From assembly GCA_049670505.1 (NCBI GenBank), contig JBATTK010000066.1, positions 1 to 8,609 on the forward strand: DNA of 8,609 nt. The letters are read 5' to 3'. Source of the DNA: JBATTK01 sp049670505. GTDB lineage: Bacteria; Bacteroidota; Bacteroidia; Flavobacteriales; Flavobacteriaceae. The notes under the pieces were generated by a model that saw only the letters and a list, made by a program, of their open reading frames with translations, made no database searches and was not told where the DNA came from. Both the position numbers and the translations under genes were made by a program. Shown in pieces: positions 1 through 7,175 of the stretch; the stretch's first letter is position 1, and the number at the start of each line of letters is the position of its first letter.

Positions 1-1125
1 TCCGTGTATTGGAAGTTTCAAGAAGAGGCCAAGCGTTTTATTATCGATGATTTGGAAGGAAGACAGCCTTCGTTCAAGGAAATAGTATTCAAAGATGTAT
101 ATCCCCTTTATGGACAGATAGACATCAAGGATTCCTCCCATGCAAGAAATACGGCAATTCAGAGAGACTTAATGATTCAACTTTCCGAAATCAACAGTGT
201 GCTCTCAGAAGCATGGCAAAAAAACAAATTGCCTATATATGAGGAACTCATTTTTAGGGTGAACAATCATATCGATAGTATCAAAGAAATGCTCTACACC
301 AATAGCGAGCAGGCGATATTTGATTTTGTTCATGACGAAATCAATCCGGTGTTAAAACATCTGAAAAAAAAGGATGAGCATTTAAAGAATTTGATATTGG
401 CCTACGAGGCCAACATAGATGCCGGCACGGAATCGTATTATGACCATCGTAGAAACTATGATGAAAGCGTAATGCAAATCAATAAAAAATTGGTTTCGGT
501 ATTGGATAACAAACAAATGGAGGCACAGGAAATGTTTCCCCATTATTTTGAACGGTATAAAACCGATGGGGTAGAACATAATATGTATATAGGCGATTCC
601 ATTGCCGGAGATAGAGATTTTGACCCGTTATATCTTAACAATTTGAGGTTGTGGCAATTGCAAGTGATGTGCGAAATGGAAAACAAGTACTATAATATAA
701 AACCAAAACTCCCCGTTCAATTGGACGTGGCCTCTTTAATGTTGGTCTATAATACCTCATTGTCCATTCGTTTTAGAATGGATGAAAAACAGTTTGATGT
801 AGACGGTACCTATAATGCCCGATACGAAATCATTAAAAAAAGAATCGATAAATCTTTTGTTAAAGGAACCAATGAACGCTTAACACAAAAGGGGAAGCTC
901 GCCATTGTCTATTCCCAAAAGAAGGACGAACTAGAGTATCTAAGATATATCACCTTCCTAAAATCAAAAGGATATTTTACCAATAATATTGAAATAGTTG
1001 AGTTGGAAGGGCTTCAGGGAGTAACCGGACTCAAGGCCATTAGGGCAGAAATTCTATACAAAAAGGGCAAGGAATCCGAAAAAACCTATACCTACGAGGA
1101 CCTAATGGAAGAGCTGAGGGCCTGA
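1..1125 (+). CDS. C-terminal part of a large soluble protein, possibly of a GAF-domain-containing family (5' end outside window)
   Basis: The frame is open from base 1, so the GTG at base 4 is probably an internal Val codon and the visible 374 residues are a C-terminal fragment. There is no signal peptide or membrane segment; the sequence is charged and mostly helical, which points to a cytoplasmic protein. A distinctive stretch near residues 27-49 reads IVFKDVYPLYGQIDIKDSS, and a second, DGTYNARYEIIKKRID, lies near residue 268, followed by GTNERLTQKGKLAIVYS. From memory these resemble the C-terminal half of long flavobacterial proteins annotated as GAF-domain-containing, but no GAF domain is visible here, so this assignment is an inference. 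The catalytic or binding role is unknown. The gene ends with TGA 12 bp before the convergent HD-PycTM gene, so the two 3' ends are nearly abutting and probably interact transcriptionally. The reading frame is certain, the family assignment moderate to low. Confidence 0.75.
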   Translation, partial: SVYWKFQEEAKRFIIDDLEGRQPSFKEIVFKDVYPLYGQIDIKDSSHARNTAIQRDLMIQLSEINSVLSEAWQKNKLPIYEELIFRVNNHIDSIKEMLYTNSEQAIFDFVHDEINPVLKHLKKKDEHLKNLILAYEANIDAGTESYYDHRRNYDESVMQINKKLVSVLDNKQMEAQEMFPHYFERYKTDGVEHNMYIGDSIAGDRDFDPLYLNNLRLWQLQVMCEMENKYYNIKPKLPVQLDVASLMLVYNTSLSIRFRMDEKQFDVDGTYNARYEIIKKRIDKSFVKGTNERLTQKGKLAIVYSQKKDELEYLRYITFLKSKGYFTNNIEIVELEGLQGVTGLKAIRAEILYKKGKESEKTYTYEDLMEELRA

Positions 1126-1137
1126 TTAAAACTTTTA

Positions 1138-2331
1138 CTACATGGGCACTCGGTCGGGGCCAAAGTATCTGAAAGCAATGCCAAATGCAATTACGGAAAC
1201 TACCATTCCTACCATAAAAATGGTATAGGTCCATCTTAGGATCTTATACTTTCGATTCAATACCAGCCCTAAAAAATATAGATCTTTGGTCAAAGAAGAA
1301 TATACGTATTCCTTGTCCTTGATCAGTTCTTGAATGGCCCACTCATAATCGTTCAATTTCATTTTATGGAAGTTCCCAAAGAACAACAAGTTTACCTTTT
1401 TGTTGGTTACGTCCTCCTTGGTAAACTCGCCACTGGTTACGTTGGGGCGTGTTGCCAATACGGCAAGTATCATGGATACTACGCTAAAAATGATAAAAAT
1501 TACGGTTGGATAAATGAGATATTTATTGGAAGGATTGTCCAATTTAGGAATAAGATTCGACAAGGCCAGGGAGATAATAATTGCATTTACGGACAACAAA
1601 ATATTAGCCTTGGTATCCGCAATATCACTTAAAGTAAGGTGATTTTTTAAAGTTACCCTGAACAAGGTCTGTATACCACGATCTGGGCTCTCGCTTTTAT
1701 ATTTTGCTTTTAGCGCTTCTTTTTTGGCAATATCCTTCTCTGTTTTTTTATCCTTAATGAGTTGCTTCAGGTTTTTGTCCTTTTCCTCCTGCCATTGTTC
1801 CTTGGCATAATCCGTATAAAAATGATGCTCTTTTTTGAACATTTCAATATTTGCATTGCACCATTCTTCGGTCGTATAATGGGCTATACCCAATAAGGAT
1901 AATTCTTCACGTAAAAAATCCGAAGTTTCCCAATAACTTTTCTGTCCAAAATGGGAAGCATCGGCATCCCTAATGATTTCTTCGGATAGCGTTTTAGGTT
2001 CATAATAGCGTTTTGTGGCCACAATCAAATTACGTACCATTTGTATGGCGTCCTTATCATATCCCTGGGCTTCTAAAAACTCTTTGGCTATTGCGCTACT
2101 ACTTTCTTCATGTTCAACGGTACCCCTTGTATACCCGGTATCGTGCAACCATGTCGCCAAAAGTAAGATCTCATTTTGTTTCTCATCAAGGTTATATGAA
2201 TTTAATATTTCTTTAGTACTTTTAACAACTCGCTTGGTATGTTTTAAATTATGGTATAGATATTTGGAATCCAATTTTTTGGTCAATAGGTCCGTTACAA
2301 AGGCTTCCGTTTTTTCAAGAATTTCAGACAT
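1138..2331 (-). CDS. HD-domain phosphohydrolase fused to a PycTM (DUF5706-like) membrane effector domain
   Basis: This 397-residue protein has two parts. Residues about 1-170 form an HD metal-dependent phosphohydrolase domain: YHNLKHTKRV supplies His31, WLHDTG the His63-Asp64 pair, and RDADAS Asp122/Asp124, so the metal ligands look intact. A Lys/Glu-rich helical linker (about 175-215) follows. Residues about 218-397 resemble the Pycsar effector transmembrane domain: FRVTLKNHLTLSDIADTKAN precedes two hydrophobic helices (about 247-264 and 272-294), and a third lies at about 370-388. In the known PycTM family, cyclic pyrimidine nucleotides trigger membrane damage during phage infection; HD proteins hydrolyse phosphate esters, including signal nucleotides. 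No uridylate or cytidylate cyclase is visible in the window, so a defence role is unproven and a housekeeping signalling role is equally possible. The ATG at 2331 is chosen because it gives the full HD domain; there is no Shine-Dalgarno sequence, as is usual in this phylum. Confidence 0.88.
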   Translation of the reverse strand: MSEILEKTEAFVTDLLTKKLDSKYLYHNLKHTKRVVKSTKEILNSYNLDEKQNEILLLATWLHDTGYTRGTVEHEESSSAIAKEFLEAQGYDKDAIQMVRNLIVATKRYYEPKTLSEEIIRDADASHFGQKSYWETSDFLREELSLLGIAHYTTEEWCNANIEMFKKEHHFYTDYAKEQWQEEKDKNLKQLIKDKKTEKDIAKKEALKAKYKSESPDRGIQTLFRVTLKNHLTLSDIADTKANILLSVNAIIISLALSNLIPKLDNPSNKYLIYPTVIFIIFSVVSMILAVLATRPNVTSGEFTKEDVTNKKVNLLFFGNFHKMKLNDYEWAIQELIKDKEYVYSSLTKDLYFLGLVLNRKYKILRWTYTIFMVGMVVSVIAFGIAFRYFGPDRVPM

Positions 2332-2386
2332 AGTAGCATATTAGTAATGCCCCAAATTACGAAATTTTGAATTTAAAGAACATTAC
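2332..2386. promoter_or_regulatory. Divergent intergenic promoter region with an imperfect dyad
   Basis: These 55 bp are the only non-coding DNA between the divergent HD-PycTM gene and the phosphatase-barrel gene, so both promoters must lie here or inside the genes. An imperfect dyad at 2353-2369 (CAAATTACGAAATTTTG) puts a TTTG on each strand. On the plus strand AAATTTTG approximates the Bacteroidota -7 consensus TAnnTTTG with one mismatch; on the minus strand TAATTTG is one base short of it. No clear -33 TTG is placed correctly for either. Neither start codon has a Shine-Dalgarno sequence, only A-rich leaders. The promoter role is inferred mainly from position. Confidence 0.4.
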
Positions 2387-5300
2387 ATGAAGAAATATTA
2401 TATTCTACTGATTATTGTTATGCTTTTTACTAGATGTGCTACCTACAAGACAAAGTATTTAGATGCAAATACAGCCAAAGATATACCCACTACAAAAGAT
2501 ATTTCCCATACTTTTTATTTAATAGGGGATGCGGGTCTTTCTCCTGCTGGTGGGCTAAATCCGGCGCTGCAAATTTTTAAGGACAAATTGGCCAAAGCCA
2601 ATAAAAACAGTACTGCGATATTTTTAGGGGATAATATTTATCCTGCCGGTCTACCGGACAAAAAGGATTCTACGATAGCTTATATTACCGCCAAAAATCA
2701 TTTGGACGCCCAACTGAATACCTTGGATGGTTTTAAGGGGAATACCATTTTTATTCCCGGAAACCATGATTGGTATAATGAAGGATTAAAAGGATTGGAG
2801 CGTCAGCAAGAATATATTGAGGAAAAACTGGATAGCAAGGACGTTTTCTTTCCACAAGATGGGTGTCCATTGGAAACCATTGCTATTAATGATGAGGTAG
2901 TGGTCATAGCCATAGATACGGAATGGTATTTGGTCAATTGGGACAAACACCCCACCATGAACGATGAGTGTGAGATTAAGGATAGGGAGAAGTTTTTTGA
3001 GGAATTGGAGGGCCTGATCAAAAAGAACGTTGATAAAACGACCATCTTGGCCATGCATCACCCCATGTTCAGTTACGGGGTTCACGGAGGGCAGTTTTCT
3101 TTTAAGCAACAATTCTATCCCAGCCACAGTAAAATACCTTTACCCATTTTGGGAACGTTTATTAACCTTTTGAGAAAAACTACAGGGGCCTCTATAGAGG
3201 ATATGCTGAACAAACGCTATTTGGAACTTAAAAAAAGGATAGTGACCTTGGCCCAATATTCGGACAAAGTGGTATTTGCTTCTGGGCATGAGCATACCTT
3301 ACAATACATCGTTGAAGAAAATACACCGCAGATCGTTAGTGGGTCGGGTGCTAAAAAAGGGGCTACCCGCCTATTGAATGGCAGTCGGTTTTCGACCGGA
3401 AAAATGGGATATGCTACTATGGAAGTATATGCCGATGGATCATCTAGGGTAAGATATTATGGTGTTCCGAACAACGGGAACGAAGAGTTTTTATTTACTG
3501 CGGAGGTCTTACCGCCCAACAAGAAATCCGGGATAAAAGAATATGCGGATACATTTCCCCCAGAAGTAAAGGCTTCTATTTATACGGATGAAGAAATAGC
3601 GAAAAGTAATTTTCACAAGTCTTTTTGGGGGGAACGTTACCGCAGCGTATACGCTACTAAAGTATCCGCCCCAACAGTGGATTTGGATACCCTGTTCGGA
3701 GGGTTAAAAGTGCTCCGGAAAGGTGGTGGAAATCAATCCAAATCCCTTCGCCTTGTAAATAAGGAGGGGAAGGAATATGTAATGCGGGCCTTGCGAAAAA
3801 GTGCAGAGGTATATTTGCAGGCCATTGCCTTTAAGGAACAATATGTTATTGGCGAATTTGAGGATACCTATACAGAAGATCTATTACTGGATCTGTATAC
3901 AGGGGCACATCCGTATGCACCGTTTACCATAGGCACTTTATCCAATGCCGCAGGAATATATCATACCAATCCAAAATTATATTATATACCCAAACAATCG
4001 GTTATAAAGGACTATGACGATGAATTTGGGGATGAACTTTATATGATAGAGGAACGTACGACCGATGGACACGGAAATTTGGCAAGTTTTGGTTATGCCA
4101 ATGAATTGGAAAGCACGGACGATTTATTAAAGAAATTGAGGAAAGATGAGAAATATACCGTGGACAAAACGGCATACACAAGGGCTCGTTTGTTCGATAT
4201 TTTGATCGGGGATTGGGATAGGCACGTGGATCAATGGCGATGGGCCGAATTTGAGGATAAAGAAACGGGTGATATCACCTACAAACCAATCCCTAGGGAT
4301 AGAGATCAGGCTTTTTCCATTTGGGGCGACGGATCTTTTATGAACCTTGCCACAAAGGTGGTCCCATCTTTGCGAATATTTGAAGGGTTTAACGAGGAGA
4401 TCAGAAGCGTAAAGGGCTTTACCTCATCCCCGCGGACATTTGCCTTGGATATGGCACTCCTTCCAGAAACTGATCTGAAGACTTGGGAGGAACAAGCAAT
4501 TTTCCTGCAAAAAAGTATTACATCCGAAGTAATCGATAAGGCCTTGGAAGTATTTCCCAAGGAGGTGCGGGATCCGGAAACCATGGCAAGGATAAAAAAA
4601 GTATTGTTGGCCAGAAAAGCAAATTTGGTGGAGACTGCAAGGGAATACTATGGAATAATCAATAAATTCTCCATAGTAACCGGGACCGATAAGGATGATC
4701 ACTTTACCATTACTGGCCTATCTGGAGGTAAAACCGAAGTTATAGGATATCGTATCAAAGATGGAAAAAAGGGGGATATCTTCTTTAATAAGATATATGA
4801 TAAGAAAATTACAAAGGAAATATGGATATATGGTCTGGATGATGATGACTATTTTGAAGTACGGGGCGTAAAAAAAGGAATTGGGACGATACGAATTGTC
4901 GGCGGACAAAACAACGATATTTATGATGTGGATGATAGTAATGGCATCTATATTTACGACAATAAGGCAAAGAAGAATACTTTTAAGAACACAAAGGGGG
5001 CCAAGAAACGGCTTACGAATGACTATGAGACGAATACGTATAGGCCCATATTGCTAAAGAATAGCAACAATCAAGTTATTCCTACCATTGGCTTTAATCC
5101 AGATGACGGATTTAGAATAGGACTCTCCGACACCTACACGTTTAATGGGTTTAAACAAAACCCTTTTACAAGTCAACATACCTTTAACGCAGCTTTTTAT
5201 TTCGCGACCAGTGGTTATGATTTAGGTTATAGGGGAGAATTTGCCCAAGTATTTGGAAAAGCAAATCTAGAACTCGCCGCAAAATTTACCAGTCCCAATT

Positions 5301-6103
5301 TCAGTATCAATTTCTTTGGTTTTGGAAATGATACGGAAAATTTCGATGATGACCTGGAGTTCAACTTTAACCGTGTAAAGATACAGACCTTAAGGTTTTC
5401 ACCTTCCTTGGTTTGGAGGGGTGATTTAGGATCAAAATTTAGAATAGGTGTCTCTTATGAGGATATAGACGTAGAAAATACGGAAGATCGTTTTATCAAT
5501 GACTTTTTTACGCAGACAGGTGAAGAAGGGGAGAATAGTTTTTTGGGAGCGGACATGGAATATACCTATGAGAATTCTGATAATGCCGCTTTCCCAACCC
5601 TTGGAATGGCTACTTCCCTACATCTAGGGTACAGAAGTAGTACGGAAAATAGCGGTCAGGCTTATGGGTTTATTATCCCTAGTCTTTCCTTTGATTACAA
5701 GTTGGTTTCCAATGGCCGGTTGGTCTTGGCCACTAAATGGAAAGCCCATTTCAATATAGGGGACGACTTTGAGTTTTACCAAGGTGCCAGTATTGGAGGG
5801 TTCGACGGTTTACGAGGATTCAGAAACCAACGTTTTACGGGCAAGACGGCCTACTATCAAAATACGGATCTAAGGCTTAATCTTCGCAAACTGAAAACGG
5901 GCCTTCTACCATTGTCCATGGGGCTCTTTGGTGGTTTTGACTATGGCAGGGTCTGGTTTCCGGATGAAGATTCGGATCAATGGCATACGTCCTATGGAGC
6001 TGGGTTTTTCTTGAACGGTGCGGATATCGCTTCTATCAATTTGGCACTTTTTAATAGTGACGATGGACTTAGATTTACTTTTGGAGTCGGTTTTGGTTTT
6101 TAA
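2387..6103 (+). CDS. Multidomain outer-membrane protein: PAP-type metallophosphoesterase, kinase-like segment, Omp85/BamA-type barrel
   Basis: 1238 residues. A short hydrophobic leader ends at Cys17 (LFTRC), giving a putative lipoprotein, although Arg before the Cys is atypical. Residues about 40-360 carry the five purple-acid-phosphatase motifs in order: GDAG (Asp48), GDNIY (Asp82, Tyr85), GNHD (Asn126), MHHP (around His224) and GHEH (His301, His303). All metal ligands are therefore present and phosphomonoesterase activity is likely. Residues about 455-755 look like a HipA/FAM20/PI4K-type kinase fold: YVMRALRK in the ATP-lysine position, DILIGDWDRHVDQW (Asp611) as catalytic loop, and PIPRDRDQAF (Asp638/Asp640) as metal loop. 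Residues about 763-860 are rich in Asp and Gly and probably beta. Residues about 890-1238 form an Omp85-type barrel, with the loop-6 motif GGFDGLRGF (1137-1145) and an aromatic C-terminal Phe for BAM recognition. The protein should sit in the outer membrane; substrate and orientation are unknown. The gene is divergent from the HD-PycTM gene and seems to be transcribed alone. Phosphatase and barrel calls are strong; the kinase call is inference. Confidence 0.9.
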   Translation: MKKYYILLIIVMLFTRCATYKTKYLDANTAKDIPTTKDISHTFYLIGDAGLSPAGGLNPALQIFKDKLAKANKNSTAIFLGDNIYPAGLPDKKDSTIAYITAKNHLDAQLNTLDGFKGNTIFIPGNHDWYNEGLKGLERQQEYIEEKLDSKDVFFPQDGCPLETIAINDEVVVIAIDTEWYLVNWDKHPTMNDECEIKDREKFFEELEGLIKKNVDKTTILAMHHPMFSYGVHGGQFSFKQQFYPSHSKIPLPILGTFINLLRKTTGASIEDMLNKRYLELKKRIVTLAQYSDKVVFASGHEHTLQYIVEENTPQIVSGSGAKKGATRLLNGSRFSTGKMGYATMEVYADGSSRVRYYGVPNNGNEEFLFTAEVLPPNKKSGIKEYADTFPPEVKASIYTDEEIAKSNFHKSFWGERYRSVYATKVSAPTVDLDTLFGGLKVLRKGGGNQSKSLRLVNKEGKEYVMRALRKSAEVYLQAIAFKEQYVIGEFEDTYTEDLLLDLYTGAHPYAPFTIGTLSNAAGIYHTNPKLYYIPKQSVIKDYDDEFGDELYMIEERTTDGHGNLASFGYANELESTDDLLKKLRKDEKYTVDKTAYTRARLFDILIGDWDRHVDQWRWAEFEDKETGDITYKPIPRDRDQAFSIWGDGSFMNLATKVVPSLRIFEGFNEEIRSVKGFTSSPRTFALDMALLPETDLKTWEEQAIFLQKSITSEVIDKALEVFPKEVRDPETMARIKKVLLARKANLVETAREYYGIINKFSIVTGTDKDDHFTITGLSGGKTEVIGYRIKDGKKGDIFFNKIYDKKITKEIWIYGLDDDDYFEVRGVKKGIGTIRIVGGQNNDIYDVDDSNGIYIYDNKAKKNTFKNTKGAKKRLTNDYETNTYRPILLKNSNNQVIPTIGFNPDDGFRIGLSDTYTFNGFKQNPFTSQHTFNAAFYFATSGYDLGYRGEFAQVFGKANLELAAKFTSPNFSINFFGFGNDTENFDDDLEFNFNRVKIQTLRFSPSLVWRGDLGSKFRIGVSYEDIDVENTEDRFINDFFTQTGEEGENSFLGADMEYTYENSDNAAFPTLGMATSLHLGYRSSTENSGQAYGFIIPSLSFDYKLVSNGRLVLATKWKAHFNIGDDFEFYQGASIGGFDGLRGFRNQRFTGKTAYYQNTDLRLNLRKLKTGLLPLSMGLFGGFDYGRVWFPDEDSDQWHTSYGAGFFLNGADIASINLALFNSDDGLRFTFGVGFGF

Positions 6104-6109
6104 AGTTAA

Positions 6110-6270
6110 GAGACTGTTTTGAAATGTGTGATTGGAATTTATATAGATATTTTTTGATGCCATTTTAGGCGAAATTTTCTAGCATAGCCTTAGCTACGGT
6201 ATAAAATTTTAACGAAAAAGGGCGCAAAAAGGGGCATAAAAAAATAATTGACATATTTCAAAACAGTCTC
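6110..6270. mobile_element. MITE-like element with 19-bp terminal inverted repeats, no coding capacity
   Basis: The left end GAGACTGTTTTGAAATGTG (6110-6128) and the right end CATATTTCAAAACAGTCTC (6252-6270) are inverted copies with 18 of 19 bases matching. The 161-bp interior has no plausible gene and is itself loosely palindromic: TTTTTTGATGCC...TTTTAGGCG at about 6151-6171 against GGGCGCAAAAAGGGGCATAAAAAA at about 6220-6243, centred near 6190. This is the structure of a non-autonomous miniature transposable element. No convincing target-site duplication is seen: TTAA flanks the left end and CAAG the right. It begins 7 bp after the stop codon of the phosphatase-barrel gene, so its transcript could fold into a long hairpin acting as a 3' end or a weak terminator. 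The parental insertion sequence family is not identified. Confidence 0.7.
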
Positions 6271-6280
6271 CAAGTGTTTT

Positions 6281-6311
6281 GGCATTCCGCTATGCTTTGC
6301 TCGGGAATGCC
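6281..6311. terminator. Hairpin between convergent transcripts, possible weak terminator
   Basis: GGCATTCC at 6281-6288 pairs perfectly with GGAATGCC at 6304-6311 around a 15-base loop. It lies just after the MITE-like element and 6 bp beyond the stop of the minus-strand lipoprotein gene, where a shared terminator for the two convergent transcripts would be expected. The tail is poor: TTTCAATT follows on the plus strand, and an A-rich run follows on the minus strand, so an efficient intrinsic terminator is doubtful. The loop GCTATGCT (6289-6296) is the reverse complement of AGCATAGC (6181-6188) inside the MITE-like element, so it may instead be part of a related repeat. Confidence 0.4.
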
Positions 6312-6317
6312 TTTCAA

Positions 6318-7175
6318 TTACTCGCCATTCAACTGAAAGGAATACAGATTCCTACCGGTACCGGCCCTTTGCTCATCCGAAAGTAGCAAGGTAGTATCGT
6401 CCAAAAAACAAACGGATTCCAATTGTGTGGTGGCTCCCAAATCTATGGTCTTCATCTTGCCTTTTGTAAAATCGGTCATTGTAAAATCCGTAAATATCCA
6501 TAGTTTACCGTAACCTAGAACAGCTATTTTTTTTCCATCAGGGGAAATATCCGCAGCCGTCACTTCACAGATTTTTTGCGTTGTGCATGGAATAAATTTA
6601 CTTACATACTGTGCCTCATAAGTACCTTTTTCGGAAGGGATTTTATACACCAATGCTTCCCCCGTAAATGGTGTAGCCCTATTCTTAGTAATGATGTACA
6701 GATAGTTGTCATGGTAAAACAAGGCCTCCGCATCAAAAAACAAACTATCCTTTTCGGGAGGAAAGTCTTTTTGTTCCGGATAATTGAAACGAATCGCTAC
6801 GGCATCTATTTTATCCCCTTTTTCAATTTCCGGATTTGGAGTTTTATACACGACCAAATCTTCTCGTTTATTTGCGTTGTTACCAAAATCCGCTATATAG
6901 AGGTTTCCTTGATTATCTTTTGTAAGGTCCTCCCAATCCCTATTTTTAGCATTCTTGACCTTTAATTCTTTCAGAAGCTTACCGTTAAGATCTACCTGAT
7001 ATATTTCGTCCTGATTGCCATTATCTTCAACGATCCACACCGTCGATTTTTCAAAGGAGACGATTCCGGAATTCTCCTTTAGTTTTTTTGGGAGTTTTGC
7101 TATATAGGTAAGTTGTCCGTAATTGGAACAGCTCAAAAGGCAGCTAAAAACGAGAAAGCCTATAAATCTAGTCAT
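6318..7175 (-). CDS. Propeller-like lipoprotein of unknown function (possibly SdiA-regulated-like)
   Basis: The 285-residue product starts with a lipoprotein signal peptide: a hydrophobic stretch 4-15 and a good lipobox LLSC with Cys16 as the lipidated residue. It should be anchored in an outer or inner membrane leaflet facing the periplasm or the outside. The mature part has repeated short blade-like units of the type found in beta-propellers: SGIVSFEKSTVWIVEDNGN (36-54), DWEDLTKDNQGNLYIADFGN (80-99), FDAEALFYHDNYLYIITKN (147-165), TAADISPDGKKIAVLGYGK (206-224) and LESVCFLDDTTLLLSDE (252-268). The alternation of an Asp/Glu-containing turn and a hydrophobic strand recalls the SdiA-regulated/esterase-like propeller families, but no catalytic set is recognised, so no activity is claimed. 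Its ATG overlaps the stop of the upstream gene by 8 bp (ATGACTAG), implying translational coupling. It is the last gene of the minus-strand operon. Confidence 0.85.
   Translation of the reverse strand: MTRFIGFLVFSCLLSCSNYGQLTYIAKLPKKLKENSGIVSFEKSTVWIVEDNGNQDEIYQVDLNGKLLKELKVKNAKNRDWEDLTKDNQGNLYIADFGNNANKREDLVVYKTPNPEIEKGDKIDAVAIRFNYPEQKDFPPEKDSLFFDAEALFYHDNYLYIITKNRATPFTGEALVYKIPSEKGTYEAQYVSKFIPCTTQKICEVTAADISPDGKKIAVLGYGKLWIFTDFTMTDFTKGKMKTIDLGATTQLESVCFLDDTTLLLSDEQRAGTGRNLYSFQLNGE

Noticed and set aside
1127..1137. TAAAACTTTTA palindrome between the convergent genes as a terminator
   Set aside because: The arms are only five A/T pairs, too weak for an intrinsic terminator; treated as chance in AT-rich DNA.
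2015..2344. Plus-strand ORF of 109 residues antisense to the HD domain
   Set aside because: It lies wholly opposite the well-supported HD coding region, has no family resemblance and no start context; similar overlaps at 1330-1632, 6576-6965 and 7754-7957 are shadows too.
4673..4966. RTX calcium-binding nonapeptide repeats
   Set aside because: The GGxGxDxUx pattern is not met in tandem; only loose Asp/Gly-rich turns are present.
5906..6163. Minus-strand ORF of 85 residues across the barrel end and the MITE-like element
   Set aside because: It covers the antisense of the conserved barrel C-terminus, and its composition is low-complexity.
6106..6274. Target-site duplication around the MITE-like element
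   Set aside because: The left flank TTAA and the right flank CAAG do not match at any length.
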